This document shows positions 7,119 to 15,642 of a stretch of DNA of 42,103 nt, in pieces. Position 1 is the first letter of the stretch; each line of letters starts with the position of its first letter. A model generated the notes under the pieces. It saw only the letters and a list, made by a program, of their open reading frames with translations. It was not told where the DNA came from and ran no database searches. Source of the DNA: a bacterium (lineage in GTDB: Bacteria; Actinomycetota; Acidimicrobiia; Spongiisociales; UBA5794); the NCBI GenBank assembly GCA_024228555.1, contig JAAETI010000330.1, forward strand, positions 1 through 42,103, read 5' to 3'. Position numbers and translations under genes: made by a program.

Positions 7119-7925
7119 ATGACATTCATCACCCTGACCACAGATTTTGGTACACGCCAGGGAAGCCACACGGTGCTGCATGGTGCCATCTACGGAATTG
7201 CCCCCGACGCCGTTATCACTGATCTCAGCCACGAGATCACGCCGCAGGACATCCGGGAGGCCAACTTCGTTGTCAACAACAGTGCCTTCTTCTTCCCCGA
7301 TGGCACCGTCCACGTGATCGTTGTTGATCCCGGTGTTGGCACAGAACGCCGGGCAATCGCCGCCCGGATCGGTTCGCACTACTTCGTGGCACCGGACAAC
7401 GGGGTCCTCTCGGCGTGCCTTCGTCGTGCTGACGAGATGGGATGGTCAACCGAATTCGTCGACCTCGACAAACCCGAATACTGGCTGACCAACGTTACCA
7501 ACACATTCCACGGTAGGGACTTGTTCGCCCCGGTGGGCGCCCACCTTGGGGCCGGCGTTTCCCTTGGCGACCTGGGATCGGCCATGACCGACCCGATCCT
7601 GATGCCATTGTGGGAAGCGACACAACACGATGACGGCAGCGTCAGCGGAGAGGTCATCTACATCGACGACTTTGGTAATGCGATTTGCTCGATCCTTCCG
7701 GATGAAATCGCTCATCTGCCGGTTCCGAATGGGGTGAAGGTCGAGTTGGGTGGGGCGACCATCGACGGGATGGTGCGAACCTTCGGGGATTCCGAGTACG
7801 GAACCGACACTCTCATCGCTCTGTGGGACTCCAGCGGCTACCTGCTCGTTTCCGAGAACAACGGAACCGGTGGCAAGGTCATCCAGCCCTGCCCAGGGGA
7901 CCGAGTCACAGTCCGCTCCCAATAG
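7119..7925 (+). CDS. S-adenosyl-L-methionine hydrolase/hydroxide adenosyltransferase (DUF62 family)
   Basis: A 268-residue protein of the fluorinase/SAM hydroxide adenosyltransferase family, which splits SAM with water to adenosine and methionine. Conserved family strings are the opening TTDFGT, ITDLSHEI, FFFPDGTVHVIVVDPGVG, APDNGVLS, FHGRDLFAPVGAHLA-like and IDDFGNAICS. The Asp-Arg-His set of water-activating SAM hydrolases appears present (DPGVGTERR and FHGRD), and no fluorinase-specific insertion is seen. ATG at 7119 gives the family's exact N-terminus; the longer open frame only crosses the divergent permease gene. It is flanked by the two halves of an amino-acid transporter on the other strand. 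Its product methionine links it loosely to amino-acid economy, but a direct link is inference. Confidence 0.92.
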   Translation: MTFITLTTDFGTRQGSHTVLHGAIYGIAPDAVITDLSHEITPQDIREANFVVNNSAFFFPDGTVHVIVVDPGVGTERRAIAARIGSHYFVAPDNGVLSACLRRADEMGWSTEFVDLDKPEYWLTNVTNTFHGRDLFAPVGAHLGAGVSLGDLGSAMTDPILMPLWEATQHDDGSVSGEVIYIDDFGNAICSILPDEIAHLPVPNGVKVELGGATIDGMVRTFGDSEYGTDTLIALWDSSGYLLVSENNGTGGKVIQPCPGDRVTVRSQ

Positions 7926-7926
7926 C

Positions 7927-7954
7927 GAAAGGGCCCGGAGGCCCGAGCCCTTTC
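7927..7954. terminator. Bidirectional terminator hairpin
   Basis: GAAAGGGC (7927-7934) pairs perfectly with GCCCTTTC (7947-7954) across a 12-nt GC-rich loop. It sits between the convergent SAM hydrolase and binding-protein genes. T-tracts are poor on both sides, so it may be only partly efficient. Confidence 0.65.
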
Positions 7955-7970
7955 ACCTCAATCCGTAGAC

Positions 7971-8855
7971 CTAGTTCCCGATGGTGGGCACACCGCCATC
8001 CTGGGTAAGCCAGGTGTCCTCGAGTTCCTGCAGTTTCCCGTTGTCGATTAGCTCGGCGAGAGCTACATTGACGCACGAGACAAGCGGGTTGCCATCGGCA
8101 AACAGCATCCCGTAGTTGTCAGGATCGGCAGCGCCTTCTTCGAACTGGCCTGCGATGATCGCACCCTCAACCTGCACCGCAGTGACAAAGTATGCGGCGG
8201 GAAGGTCAACAACCAATCCATCGATCTGGCCGGCGCGCATGGCGGCCTCCACATCGACGTTTTCGTCATAAACGCTTGCCTCAGTGTTGGGTTTGATGAC
8301 GTCTTCGACGAAGTCGAGGCTCGTCGTCCCGATCGCAGCGCCCAGCTTGGCGTCTGCAAGATCGGCCAAGCTCGTAGCCGTTGCGAACGGTGAGTCTGGG
8401 AATGTCACCAATGCCTGGCGGGTCGTGTAATACGGCACGCTGAAGTCAACCACTTCGTCGCGCTCGTCGTTGATCGAGTACTGCTGGATGTTGAAATCCC
8501 AGTCCTTCGGTCCAGGAGCAATCGCCTCTCCAAAGCCGGTACGGACAAAGGCCACCTGGTCGTCCGTGAAACCGAGTTCCTCAGCGAGTGCGTAAACCAA
8601 CCCACCCTCAAATCCAGTCTTGGACTCAGGAACGTCAAAGACATCGTCGCCAACGCCCATCCATGGCGGGAAGACCGGCTCACCGGTGGCAACCGTCAGC
8701 GTCCCCGCCGTCGCCAGATTCAGATCCTCAAATGCACAAGAGACATCGGGATCGACTCCCTCAGCTTCATCGTCGCCTCCACAGGCCGCTGCGAGCAAAG
8801 CCAATGCGGCTATCAGCACCAGCACCCGTGTCCACGTGGCTCTTGCCGCGAACAT
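7971..8855 (-). CDS. Amino-acid ABC transporter substrate-binding lipoprotein
   Basis: A 294-residue extracytoplasmic solute receptor (SBP_bac_3 type). The N-terminus is a lipoprotein signal, LIAALALLAAACGGDDE, with the lipid-carrying Cys about residue 20, followed by an acidic linker. The mature part opens GTLTVATGEPVFPPW, has the family's FNIQQYSINDERDEVVDFSVPYY near residue 120, and KLGAAIGTTSLDFVED for the second lobe. It ends in a short Gly/Thr tail. GGAGG lies 4 nt before the ATG at 8855. It most likely feeds the GlnP/GlnQ-like pair at 5439-7051, from which it is separated by the inverted SAM hydrolase gene, so it must have its own promoter or be read from the aminotransferase side. Ligand unknown. 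Confidence 0.93.
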   Translation of the reverse strand: MFAARATWTRVLVLIAALALLAAACGGDDEAEGVDPDVSCAFEDLNLATAGTLTVATGEPVFPPWMGVGDDVFDVPESKTGFEGGLVYALAEELGFTDDQVAFVRTGFGEAIAPGPKDWDFNIQQYSINDERDEVVDFSVPYYTTRQALVTFPDSPFATATSLADLADAKLGAAIGTTSLDFVEDVIKPNTEASVYDENVDVEAAMRAGQIDGLVVDLPAAYFVTAVQVEGAIIAGQFEEGAADPDNYGMLFADGNPLVSCVNVALAELIDNGKLQELEDTWLTQDGGVPTIGN

Positions 8856-8905
8856 ATATCCTCCAAGGTTCGATGCCGGTGAGCATAGTGTCGACCACGT
8901 CAACC

Positions 8906-10027
8906 CTATACCTCGGCGTCGAGCACCTCAGCCAGGACGTCGAGAACGGCCAGGTCGGTAGTTGCGTGTGAAGCGATGCGTACCCAGTCACCACGCTCCG
9001 AAACCGTCACCCCTGCCGCGGCGAGTCGAAGCACCGTGGCAGCTGCGGGCTCTTCGCTCATTTGGAACGACAGGATGCCGGAACGTTCCTCTTCGCGGTC
9101 CCACGGTTCGAGTATCCCCGCACCGCACCCGCGAACGAGATCCTCAACCGCCATGGCGTTCTCCATCACGGTGGTGGAGATTGCCGTCATGCCCTCAGCT
9201 TCGATCACATCCAGCGCCGCCGCCAGCGCATAGGCGCCAAACAAGGGCGGACCACCGCCTTGGAATCGCTCCGCGTCGGCTCGAGCCGTATGGGGTGGGA
9301 GCGTGTCCCAATCAAACGAATCCTCAACCCCCCACCAGCCGGTGAGGGTCGGGTGAAGCATGTCAATTGATCGGCGTGACAGAGCAAGCAAACCACTGCC
9401 AAACCCGGCCCGCAACCACTTCTGGCCACCGGCAACAATGACATCCGCGGGAGCGCTCTGGAACTCCACAGCCCCCAGACCCTGAATTGCATCTACAACC
9501 AACAGGGCATCGTCGGCGAGTTCGCGCAGTGCAGCAAGGTCAGGTCGAAAACCCGATAGATAGTCGACAGAGCTGACCGCAATGGCTCGTGTCTCATCGT
9601 CAACAGCTTCGCTCAGGGCGCCAACGGTTACCCGCCTGTCGGGAACCTCAACCAGCCGCACTTCGGGACCACCCACCCCGGCGGCTCGCAGCCACGGGTA
9701 GATGTTGGCGGGGAATTCGTGCTCAGGTACGACGACATTCCCCCCAAACGGCACCAACCCGAACGCGATACCGAACAGACCCGTTGACGTCGAAGGGACC
9801 ACAGTGATCAGTTCCGGCGCCATCCCAAGGAACCGCCCGACGGTTCCGAGTGCCGCCTCATAGGTACCAAGAATCGACGGTCCGAGCGGACCTTCTGGCT
9901 CCGAAACCCGGATGAATGCGTCCGAAACAGCACCACGCACCCTCAGCGAAGGAGGGCCAATCGAGGCGAAGTCGAGGTACCCGAGCGGCTCGGAGAACTC
10001 GTGAGTGTATGCGTCGCTAACGGCCAT
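8906..10027 (-). CDS. Class V PLP-dependent aminotransferase (cysteine desulfurase-like fold)
   Basis: A 373-residue fold-type I PLP enzyme. The cofactor-stacking region is VPSTSTGLFGIAF. The strand before the conserved Asp reads LLVVDAIQGLGAVEF, and the Schiff-base Lys is in VAGGQKWLRAGFGSGLL. The opening EPLGYLDFASIGPPS is typical of the class V group that includes desulfurases, isopenicillin-epimerase-like proteins and small-molecule lyases. No active-site Cys loop of a true desulfurase is evident, so the reaction is undefined. ATG at 10027 is favoured because TACTCT lies 7 nt upstream, a leaderless arrangement. The binding-protein gene follows 50 nt downstream with its own strong ribosome-binding site, so the two may be co-transcribed. 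Confidence 0.85.
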   Translation of the reverse strand: MAVSDAYTHEFSEPLGYLDFASIGPPSLRVRGAVSDAFIRVSEPEGPLGPSILGTYEAALGTVGRFLGMAPELITVVPSTSTGLFGIAFGLVPFGGNVVVPEHEFPANIYPWLRAAGVGGPEVRLVEVPDRRVTVGALSEAVDDETRAIAVSSVDYLSGFRPDLAALRELADDALLVVDAIQGLGAVEFQSAPADVIVAGGQKWLRAGFGSGLLALSRRSIDMLHPTLTGWWGVEDSFDWDTLPPHTARADAERFQGGGPPLFGAYALAAALDVIEAEGMTAISTTVMENAMAVEDLVRGCGAGILEPWDREEERSGILSFQMSEEPAAATVLRLAAAGVTVSERGDWVRIASHATTDLAVLDVLAEVLDAEV

Positions 10028-10034
10028 TGGTCGA

Positions 10035-10040
10035 AGAGTA
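10035..10040 (-). promoter_or_regulatory. -10 box TACTCT for the aminotransferase gene (leaderless)
   Basis: TACTCT on the minus strand ends 7 nt before the ATG at 10027. It lies in the same 86-bp divergent gap as the next promoter. Confidence 0.5.
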
Positions 10041-10101
10041 GACAGTCTCCGGTTGCGTTGGCCACGCAAGAAGATGCCGCGGTTTGGTGCAAGCGTGCTC
10101 C

Positions 10102-10107
10102 TACAAT
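10102..10107 (+). promoter_or_regulatory. -10 box TACAAT for the beta-propeller lipoprotein gene (leaderless)
   Basis: TACAAT ends 6 nt before the ATG at 10114 (or 3 nt before GTG at 10111). No ribosome-binding site is visible. Confidence 0.55.
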
Positions 10108-10113
10108 TCAGTG

Positions 10114-11652
10114 ATGACGCACCGGCCGCTTCTTGTTCTGTTGGCGTGCGCAACAATCTTCACCGCGTGCAACGTCGAACCGACCGAGACTGCAGGCAAA
10201 CCGATTGCTGCGCAAACCTCCCTCGAGCCGCTGCCCGCCGTCACCACAACCACCCAGCCCGCATCATCGCAAACGTCCCCGACATCGCCCACCACAACGT
10301 TTGCAGAAGATCCAAGCCTGGTACCCGCATCGACAATCGGCCGACCGTGGGGCGAGGTTGTCGGGCTAACCATGTTTCGCGGCAATCCCACCCACACTTT
10401 CTACGGGACCGGACCACTCCCCGACAGCCTCGACGTCCTGTGGCGGTTCCCTGAGAGTCCAATGTGTGGCTCTTCCGCCGTCGGTGGAGAGGAAACTGTC
10501 TGGTGCGGCAGCGGCTGGACCGGTCAGCCGGTCGTCTGGGAGAGGCCGGATGGGGTAACAGAGGTCATCTTCGGGGCATACGACAAGAACATCCATTTCC
10601 TCGATGCAGCAACCGGGGAACGCACGAGAGACGATTTCTTCATGGGTGACATCATCAAGGGGTCAGTCGTCCTCGATCCGGACGGTTATCCGCTTCTGTA
10701 TGCGGGTTCCCGCGACTCCCGTTTTCGGATCATCGCCCTCGATCGTGCGCAACCAACCGAGATTTGGGGGTTGGAGGCAAGCTCAGTAGCCGGCATGTGG
10801 AACAACGATTGGGACTCCAGCCCGGTGATCGTGAACGATACGTTGCTGGTTGGGGGCGAAAATTCCTGGTGGTTTGCGGTCAAGCTGGGCCGAGATCGCG
10901 ACGAAACAGGACAGGTGACAGTACAACCTGAGGTTTTCTATCAGACACCAATGTGGACTGATGACTTGCTGGCGGCTGTCGGCCGACAGCAATCGGTCGA
11001 GAGTTCGACGGCTGTATTTGGTGATGTCGCCTATGCCGCCAATAGCGCAGGACGGGTCGTGGGAATCAACATCTCCCCCGACTTCAGCGAGGAGGATCGA
11101 ATCGTCTTCGACTTCTGGATGGGCGACGACGTCGATGCATCCATAGTGATTGACGAGCAAGGCATGCTCTACGTGGCCAGCGAAATCGACCTCGCAACAG
11201 CACGGGGCACCGAGATCGGTCAACTCGCCAAGTTGGATCCATCCCAGCCGGATGAGCCGCTGGTGTGGAGCATTGCGATCCCTGCCGCAGACGGAATCGC
11301 AGGCGGGGTTTGGGCAACACCGGCATTGTCAGGATCGGTGATCTTTGTGCCAACCAATGTGGGCGACCTGCTTGCTGTGGATACTGCAACGGGATCCATC
11401 TTGTGGAGCGACGACGTCGGCCCACACGCCTGGTCCTCGCCAGTCATCGTCGATGACTCGCTGGTGATTGCAGTGGATTGCGAAACCAATTCAGGCTTCA
11501 GGGCATATGACATCAGCGATCCGACGCATCCGCTCGTGAGATGGGAATCACAAGTCACCGGTGGATGTATCGAGTCAACGCCAGCGGTCTGGGGCGGACG
11601 CCTGTTCGTCGGATCGAGAGATGGGTTCTTTTATTCGTTGGGAGCGAACTAG
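10114..11652 (+). CDS. PQQ-type beta-propeller repeat lipoprotein
   Basis: A 512-residue exported protein. Signal peptide and lipobox are LLVLLACATIFTAC with the lipidated Cys at about residue 22. A Thr/Ser/Pro spacer follows (VTTTTQPASSQTSP), then a WD/PQQ_2-like propeller from about residue 90 to the end. Repeating blade strings are DVLWRFPE, VIFGAYDKNIHFLDAATGE, LLYAGSRDSRFRIIALD, WDSSPVIVNDTLLVGGEN, AYAANSAGRVVGINI, GDLLAVDTATGSILWSDDVG, WSSPVIVDDSLVIAVDCE and RLFVGSRDGFFYSLG. No dehydrogenase catalytic domain is present, so it is probably a structural, sensing or assembly protein on the outer face of the membrane. Its TAG stop overlaps by one base the GTG of the next gene, so the two products probably work together. 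Confidence 0.85.
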   Translation: MTHRPLLVLLACATIFTACNVEPTETAGKPIAAQTSLEPLPAVTTTTQPASSQTSPTSPTTTFAEDPSLVPASTIGRPWGEVVGLTMFRGNPTHTFYGTGPLPDSLDVLWRFPESPMCGSSAVGGEETVWCGSGWTGQPVVWERPDGVTEVIFGAYDKNIHFLDAATGERTRDDFFMGDIIKGSVVLDPDGYPLLYAGSRDSRFRIIALDRAQPTEIWGLEASSVAGMWNNDWDSSPVIVNDTLLVGGENSWWFAVKLGRDRDETGQVTVQPEVFYQTPMWTDDLLAAVGRQQSVESSTAVFGDVAYAANSAGRVVGINISPDFSEEDRIVFDFWMGDDVDASIVIDEQGMLYVASEIDLATARGTEIGQLAKLDPSQPDEPLVWSIAIPAADGIAGGVWATPALSGSVIFVPTNVGDLLAVDTATGSILWSDDVGPHAWSSPVIVDDSLVIAVDCETNSGFRAYDISDPTHPLVRWESQVTGGCIESTPAVWGGRLFVGSRDGFFYSLGAN

Positions 11653-12620
11653 TGGCTGCAAAAAACAAACCAAGTGCAAGTGTTGCCGTCGGACAAGGGG
11701 TCATCGGCTTTGGGTTGGTGACTGTCGGTGTCATCGGGACCCTGGCGACCGTTCTCGGCTTCTTCGGCTCAACATGGTGGCTATTCGACCTTGCCGCCAA
11801 CTTCCGCGCTCACCTTGCCGTCGTGCTCCTCATTGTGGCGTTGCTCTACGCACTTGTGTTCTCCAAAGCCACCGGCCTGTTCTTTATGGCGATGGCCATG
11901 GTGAACGGTCTCTTGGTACTCCCCCTGTACTTAGGTTCTCCTGAGGCAACCGCCGATGACGATAGGTTGCAGATCGTCAGTTTCAGCGTGGAGCAACGCA
12001 ACTCCATCCGGGACCAGACTTTCCGCTGGGTCGACACTCTCGACGCCGACCTCATTGTGCTCCTCGACACCACGGACGACTGGAGCCGACCCTCGGAGCG
12101 ACTCGATGGGTACAGCATCGAATCCCAGATCCCGGTTGACCGCACGTTCGGCATCACGATCCTTTCCCCGGATGGCGTAGAGGCACAGCTTCTCAGGATC
12201 AGCCGGCTACGCGACTCGGCAGTGCGTATCGAAGCAGCGATCGGTGACGAACCGATCGCGATCTATGCGATCCAAGCCCGGTCGATGGGCAACGGCACAG
12301 ACGCCGCTCATCGTGACGAGTACCTGGCTGAGATTGCGCGCATGGCACGTGCGGAGACCCTCCCAACCGTCGTGGTCGGGGATCTGCAGGCAACTCCTTG
12401 GTCTCATGCGTTCCGCAATCTTGCGTCGACCGCAGACCTCAAGAACTCCATGGATAGCTTCGGTCTGCAAACGACCTGGCCCGCCGATCGCTGGGCCTTC
12501 TTCCGACTGCCGGTCGACCACCTGTTGCACAGCGACGACCTGACGACCGTCGATAGGTATCTGGGACCAACGTTCGGTGTGGACCATCGCCCGATCGTCG
12601 TAACCATCGCAAAGGCCTAG
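11652..12620 (+). CDS. Membrane-anchored endonuclease/exonuclease/phosphatase-fold protein (YafD/VanJ-like), active site altered
   Basis: A 322-residue protein starting at GTG inside the upstream stop (GTG/TAG overlap). The first about 95 residues hold three membrane helices. The rest, from LQIVSFSVEQ to the end, follows the EEP fold. Expected positions are recognisable: DADLIVLLDTTDDW for the usual Leu-x-Glu strand, VVVGDLQATPWSHAF for GDxNxTPWS, LPVDHLLHSDDL for the IDHIL strand and GVDHRPIVV for SDHxP. At three metal or catalytic places the usual residue is missing: Asn to Ser in the first strand, Glu to Asp, and Asn to Gln in GDxN. It may therefore be a non-catalytic member or have shifted chemistry. 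The VanJ/YafD relationship comes from membrane layout and TPWS wording. Confidence 0.8.
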   Translation: MAAKNKPSASVAVGQGVIGFGLVTVGVIGTLATVLGFFGSTWWLFDLAANFRAHLAVVLLIVALLYALVFSKATGLFFMAMAMVNGLLVLPLYLGSPEATADDDRLQIVSFSVEQRNSIRDQTFRWVDTLDADLIVLLDTTDDWSRPSERLDGYSIESQIPVDRTFGITILSPDGVEAQLLRISRLRDSAVRIEAAIGDEPIAIYAIQARSMGNGTDAAHRDEYLAEIARMARAETLPTVVVGDLQATPWSHAFRNLASTADLKNSMDSFGLQTTWPADRWAFFRLPVDHLLHSDDLTTVDRYLGPTFGVDHRPIVVTIAKA

Positions 12621-12645
12621 CCCAGCGGCAAGGCCGAGCACGCAA

Positions 12646-12680
12646 GCTGCTCTGATTCGGCATTGCCGAATCAGAGCAGC
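12646..12680. terminator. Perfect 17-bp inverted repeat, terminator and/or operator
   Basis: The arm at 12646-12662 is exactly complementary to 12664-12680, leaving almost no loop. It follows the EEP gene stop by 25 nt, so it should end that transcript. It also occupies the -35 to spacer region of the next promoter, whose -10 TAGCCT begins at 12684, so a protein binding here could also govern the peptidase gene. Confidence 0.75.
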
Positions 12681-12683
12681 CGC

Positions 12684-12689
12684 TAGCCT
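12684..12689 (+). promoter_or_regulatory. -10 box TAGCCT for the M3 peptidase gene (leaderless)
   Basis: TAGCCT ends 8 nt before the ATG at 12698. The same hexamer is the -10 of the well-formed tRNA-Leu promoter and precedes the LLM gene. Confidence 0.5.
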
Positions 12690-12697
12690 CCATTGCC

Positions 12698-14668
12698 ATG
12701 CTTTACGACTACACCTCAATAACCGCCGACCGCGTTACCGAAATAGCCGATGACGCTATCGCTAGCGCCGACTCGTTGGTTGCGGATGCCGTCACCAGTG
12801 AGCCGCGCTCCTGGGCCACCACAATCGCACCCCTCGAGCAAGCAGGGACAATCATGGGGGACGCATATGGCCAGTCCCCGTTCATGGCGAGGGTCCATCC
12901 GGACAAAGAGGTGCGCGATCGCGCCACAGAAGTTGAGGAGCAGCTGACCAAATGGGGAACAGATCTGATGTTCCGCCCCGATCTCTTTGCTGCGGTCAAG
13001 GAATACTCCGCAACCGACGAAGCACAGTCTCTCACCGGCACCAAAGTGCGATTGGTCGAATTCTGGCTGCGCGACTTCCGCCGCGCCGGCCACGAGCTGT
13101 CGGAGAGCGACCAGGCCGAACTGCAGCGTCTCCAGAAGCGGCTGATCGAGCTGCAGGTCGAGTACTCAAAGAACCTCGACGAGTGGGAAGACTCGATCGA
13201 GGTAACCCGCGACGATCTGCGCGGTCTCCCCGACGAGTACATCGACGGTCTCAAGGCGGGAGCCACCGAAGGGACTCTGCAAGTTGGGATGGCCTATCCC
13301 GACTACATCCCTTTCATTGAGCAAGCCGAGCGCCGTGATCTGCGGAAAGCTCTTCAATTCAAGTTCTGGAACCGTGCTGCCGTCCGGAACGAGCCGCTCC
13401 TGGCCCAAGCCATTCAACTCCGCAGCCAGATGGCGGCTCTCTTCGGTCTTCCGACTTGGGCCCACTTTGCGATGGAGCTCAAGATGGCAAGGAACCCGGA
13501 GGCCGTCAACAACTTCTACGATTCGATAGTCCCTCAGCTGACACCGAAACGGGATACCGACATCGCCGTCATGGCAGAAATGTTGAAAGACGACGGCGAT
13601 CTCAGCGAAGAGCTTGGCGGCGCCAATCTGCAGTCGTGGGACAGCTCCTACTACGCAACCCAGCTTCGCAAACGCGACTTTGGCATCGACCAGAACGAGG
13701 TCGCCCGGTACTTTCCCCTCGAGCAAGTCGTCGATGGCATGTTCGACATCACCGGTGATGTCTTCGGCCTCGTGTACCAGCGTGTCGCCAATGCCCAAGC
13801 ATGGCATCCGGACGTGTTCCTCTACGAGATCCGCAACGCCGGCGAAACCGAGCCGATTGCCTACTTCTACGCCGACCTCTTTCCAAGGGAAGGCAAGTTC
13901 GGACACGCGGCTGCGTTCCCGCTGGTCTCGGGCCAGCTTCTCGAGGATGGCTCCTACCGGAAGCCGATCGCGGCAATAGTGGCCAACTTCACAAAGCCAA
14001 CCGACTCAGCGCCTTCCCTGTTGAAGCACGACGAGGCCTTGACCCTGTTCCACGAATTCGGCCACATCCTCCATTTCTGTCTGACAACAGTCGACGTGAT
14101 GAGGTTCGCCGGCTTTGACACCGAATGGGACTTCGTCGAAGCACCATCGCAGATCATGGAGCACTGGATGTGGCAGCCTGAGGTGCTGCAACGATTCGCC
14201 CGCCATCACGAGACAGGCGACCCGATCCCCGACGACCTCGTGGAACGATTGGTTGCCGCTCGAGATCTGAACATTGGCCTCGCAACCATGAGACAGATCT
14301 TCCTTGGCAGATTCGACATGAATCTGCACGGCTCGACCGAGAGCGTCACCGTGGACCGGGCATCCCGCGATGCATATACGCTCACCGGCTTCCCGTTCTA
14401 CGAAGGTACGCACTTTGGTGCAAGCTTCGGACATCTCATGGGAGGCTACGACGCTGGCTACTACGGGTACCTGTGGTCGAAGGTCTACGGAGACGACATG
14501 TTCTCTGTCTTCAAAGAGGAAGGCATTCTCAGCCCTGCGGTCGGCCGTCGCTATCGCGACGAGGTGCTGGCAATGGGGCACAGCAGGGATGCCATCGACC
14601 ACCTGCGAGCGTTTCTGGGCAGGGAACCATCCACGGATGCATTCTTAGAGGACCTCGGTCTCCAGTAG
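12698..14668 (+). CDS. M3 family zinc metallopeptidase (oligopeptidase A/Dcp-like)
   Basis: A 656-residue cytosolic peptidase. The zinc site is LFHEFGHILHF, with His452, Glu453 and His456; the third ligand Glu is expected about 25 residues on, in FVEAPSQIMEHW, which matches the M3 consensus. Other family strings are YFYADLFPREGKFGHAA and, near the end, GTHFGASFGHLMGGYDAGYYGYLWSKV. Length fits thimet oligopeptidase/oligopeptidase A (about 650-700). The N-terminal half is the helical lid that restricts substrates to short peptides. There is no signal peptide. It recycles peptides in the cytoplasm. The start is the ATG just after a TAGCCT -10 box, with no ribosome-binding site. Confidence 0.94.
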   Translation: MLYDYTSITADRVTEIADDAIASADSLVADAVTSEPRSWATTIAPLEQAGTIMGDAYGQSPFMARVHPDKEVRDRATEVEEQLTKWGTDLMFRPDLFAAVKEYSATDEAQSLTGTKVRLVEFWLRDFRRAGHELSESDQAELQRLQKRLIELQVEYSKNLDEWEDSIEVTRDDLRGLPDEYIDGLKAGATEGTLQVGMAYPDYIPFIEQAERRDLRKALQFKFWNRAAVRNEPLLAQAIQLRSQMAALFGLPTWAHFAMELKMARNPEAVNNFYDSIVPQLTPKRDTDIAVMAEMLKDDGDLSEELGGANLQSWDSSYYATQLRKRDFGIDQNEVARYFPLEQVVDGMFDITGDVFGLVYQRVANAQAWHPDVFLYEIRNAGETEPIAYFYADLFPREGKFGHAAAFPLVSGQLLEDGSYRKPIAAIVANFTKPTDSAPSLLKHDEALTLFHEFGHILHFCLTTVDVMRFAGFDTEWDFVEAPSQIMEHWMWQPEVLQRFARHHETGDPIPDDLVERLVAARDLNIGLATMRQIFLGRFDMNLHGSTESVTVDRASRDAYTLTGFPFYEGTHFGASFGHLMGGYDAGYYGYLWSKVYGDDMFSVFKEEGILSPAVGRRYRDEVLAMGHSRDAIDHLRAFLGREPSTDAFLEDLGLQ

Positions 14669-14703
14669 CCGATGACTCTGGTTCTTGGACCCTCGTTTGC
14701 TGC

Positions 14704-14709
14704 TGTAAT
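14704..14709 (+). promoter_or_regulatory. Possible -10 box TGTAAT for the EamA gene
   Basis: TGTAAT ends 6 nt before the GTG at 14716. It departs from TANNNT at position 2, so it is weaker than the others in the window. Confidence 0.3.
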
Positions 14710-14715
14710 CAGGGT

Positions 14716-15633
14716 GTGACGACTCGTACAGCTGAGCACCTCGTGGTCTGGCCGTTGATCGTCTTCACCGGCCTGGTATTCGGGATCAGCGGGCTCCTAT
14801 CAAAATCTCTGATCGACCGCGGTGTCGACTCGTTCACGGTCACGGCGGTACCGTTTCTCATCGGAGGTGGCGTCGCCTGGCTCGTCGCGTGGCGGGCCGG
14901 GGACATCCGCTGGCGGGCACTTGGGGCCGGTGCGGCGCTGGGGGTAATCAACTCTTCGGTGCCGGCGTTGTTGTTCAACATTGGGTTTGAGACCCTTTCC
15001 GCAGGGCTGGTCACGCTGATCCTGTCGCTCGGACCCGTTCTCACCGCTGCCCTCGCTCATCTGGTATTCGAGGACGAGCGATTCACCAGGATGAAGGGAC
15101 TGGGTTTGGTGCTGGCATTTGCAGGCGTTGCTGCCTTGATCGCGGCACCCGGTGTGATCGAAGGAGCGTCGTACCGCGGTGCGGCGTGGACCTTCGCAGG
15201 GGCGCTGCTCGCAGGTGGGAGCGCCATTCTGATGCGCCTGTACGCGGTCCGTCACGGGGCACTCGCACTTATACCGCCGCAACTTGCCGTTGCGGGGGTG
15301 ACCCCAATTGTGGCGGGCATCGTCTTTGGCCGAACGCTGGTGCCAGAAGGCGGTTTCGCCGGCAATGACCTCCTGATCATGGCGGTGATCGGCGTTGGTG
15401 CGAGCTACGCCGGTGTGCGTACCCTGCTGCTCGCCAATCAAAGGGGCACAACGGGTCAGGTCGCGATGGTCGCCTACCTGATCCCGCTGGTCGGCGTCGG
15501 TGGCGGAATCATCTTCCTTGATGAGCGTCTGACCCCGTGGATAGTCGTTGGCGGCGGGCTGATCCTCGCCGGGATTGCCCTCGGGGGAAGGGCGAGCTCA
15601 GCCCAGGAACCGCAAGGCGTCGAAGGTGTATAG
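14716..15633 (+). CDS. EamA/DMT family transporter
   Basis: A 305-residue membrane protein with ten predicted helices in two EamA repeats, which is the drug/metabolite transporter architecture. The first repeat includes GVINSSVPALLFNIGFETLSAGLVTLILSLGPVLTAAL, and FEDERFTRMKGLGLVLAFAGV is the classic hinge. The second ends with AYLIPLVGVGGGIIFLDERLTPWIVVGGGLILAGI. It is a likely exporter of small metabolites or amino acids; substrate unreadable. The start is GTG at 14716, because the longer frame runs through the peptidase gene. It ends 9 nt before the end of the convergent menE gene, and no terminator is visible between them. Confidence 0.9.
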   Translation: MTTRTAEHLVVWPLIVFTGLVFGISGLLSKSLIDRGVDSFTVTAVPFLIGGGVAWLVAWRAGDIRWRALGAGAALGVINSSVPALLFNIGFETLSAGLVTLILSLGPVLTAALAHLVFEDERFTRMKGLGLVLAFAGVAALIAAPGVIEGASYRGAAWTFAGALLAGGSAILMRLYAVRHGALALIPPQLAVAGVTPIVAGIVFGRTLVPEGGFAGNDLLIMAVIGVGASYAGVRTLLLANQRGTTGQVAMVAYLIPLVGVGGGIIFLDERLTPWIVVGGGLILAGIALGGRASSAQEPQGVEGV

Positions 15634-15642
15634 CCCAGCTGA

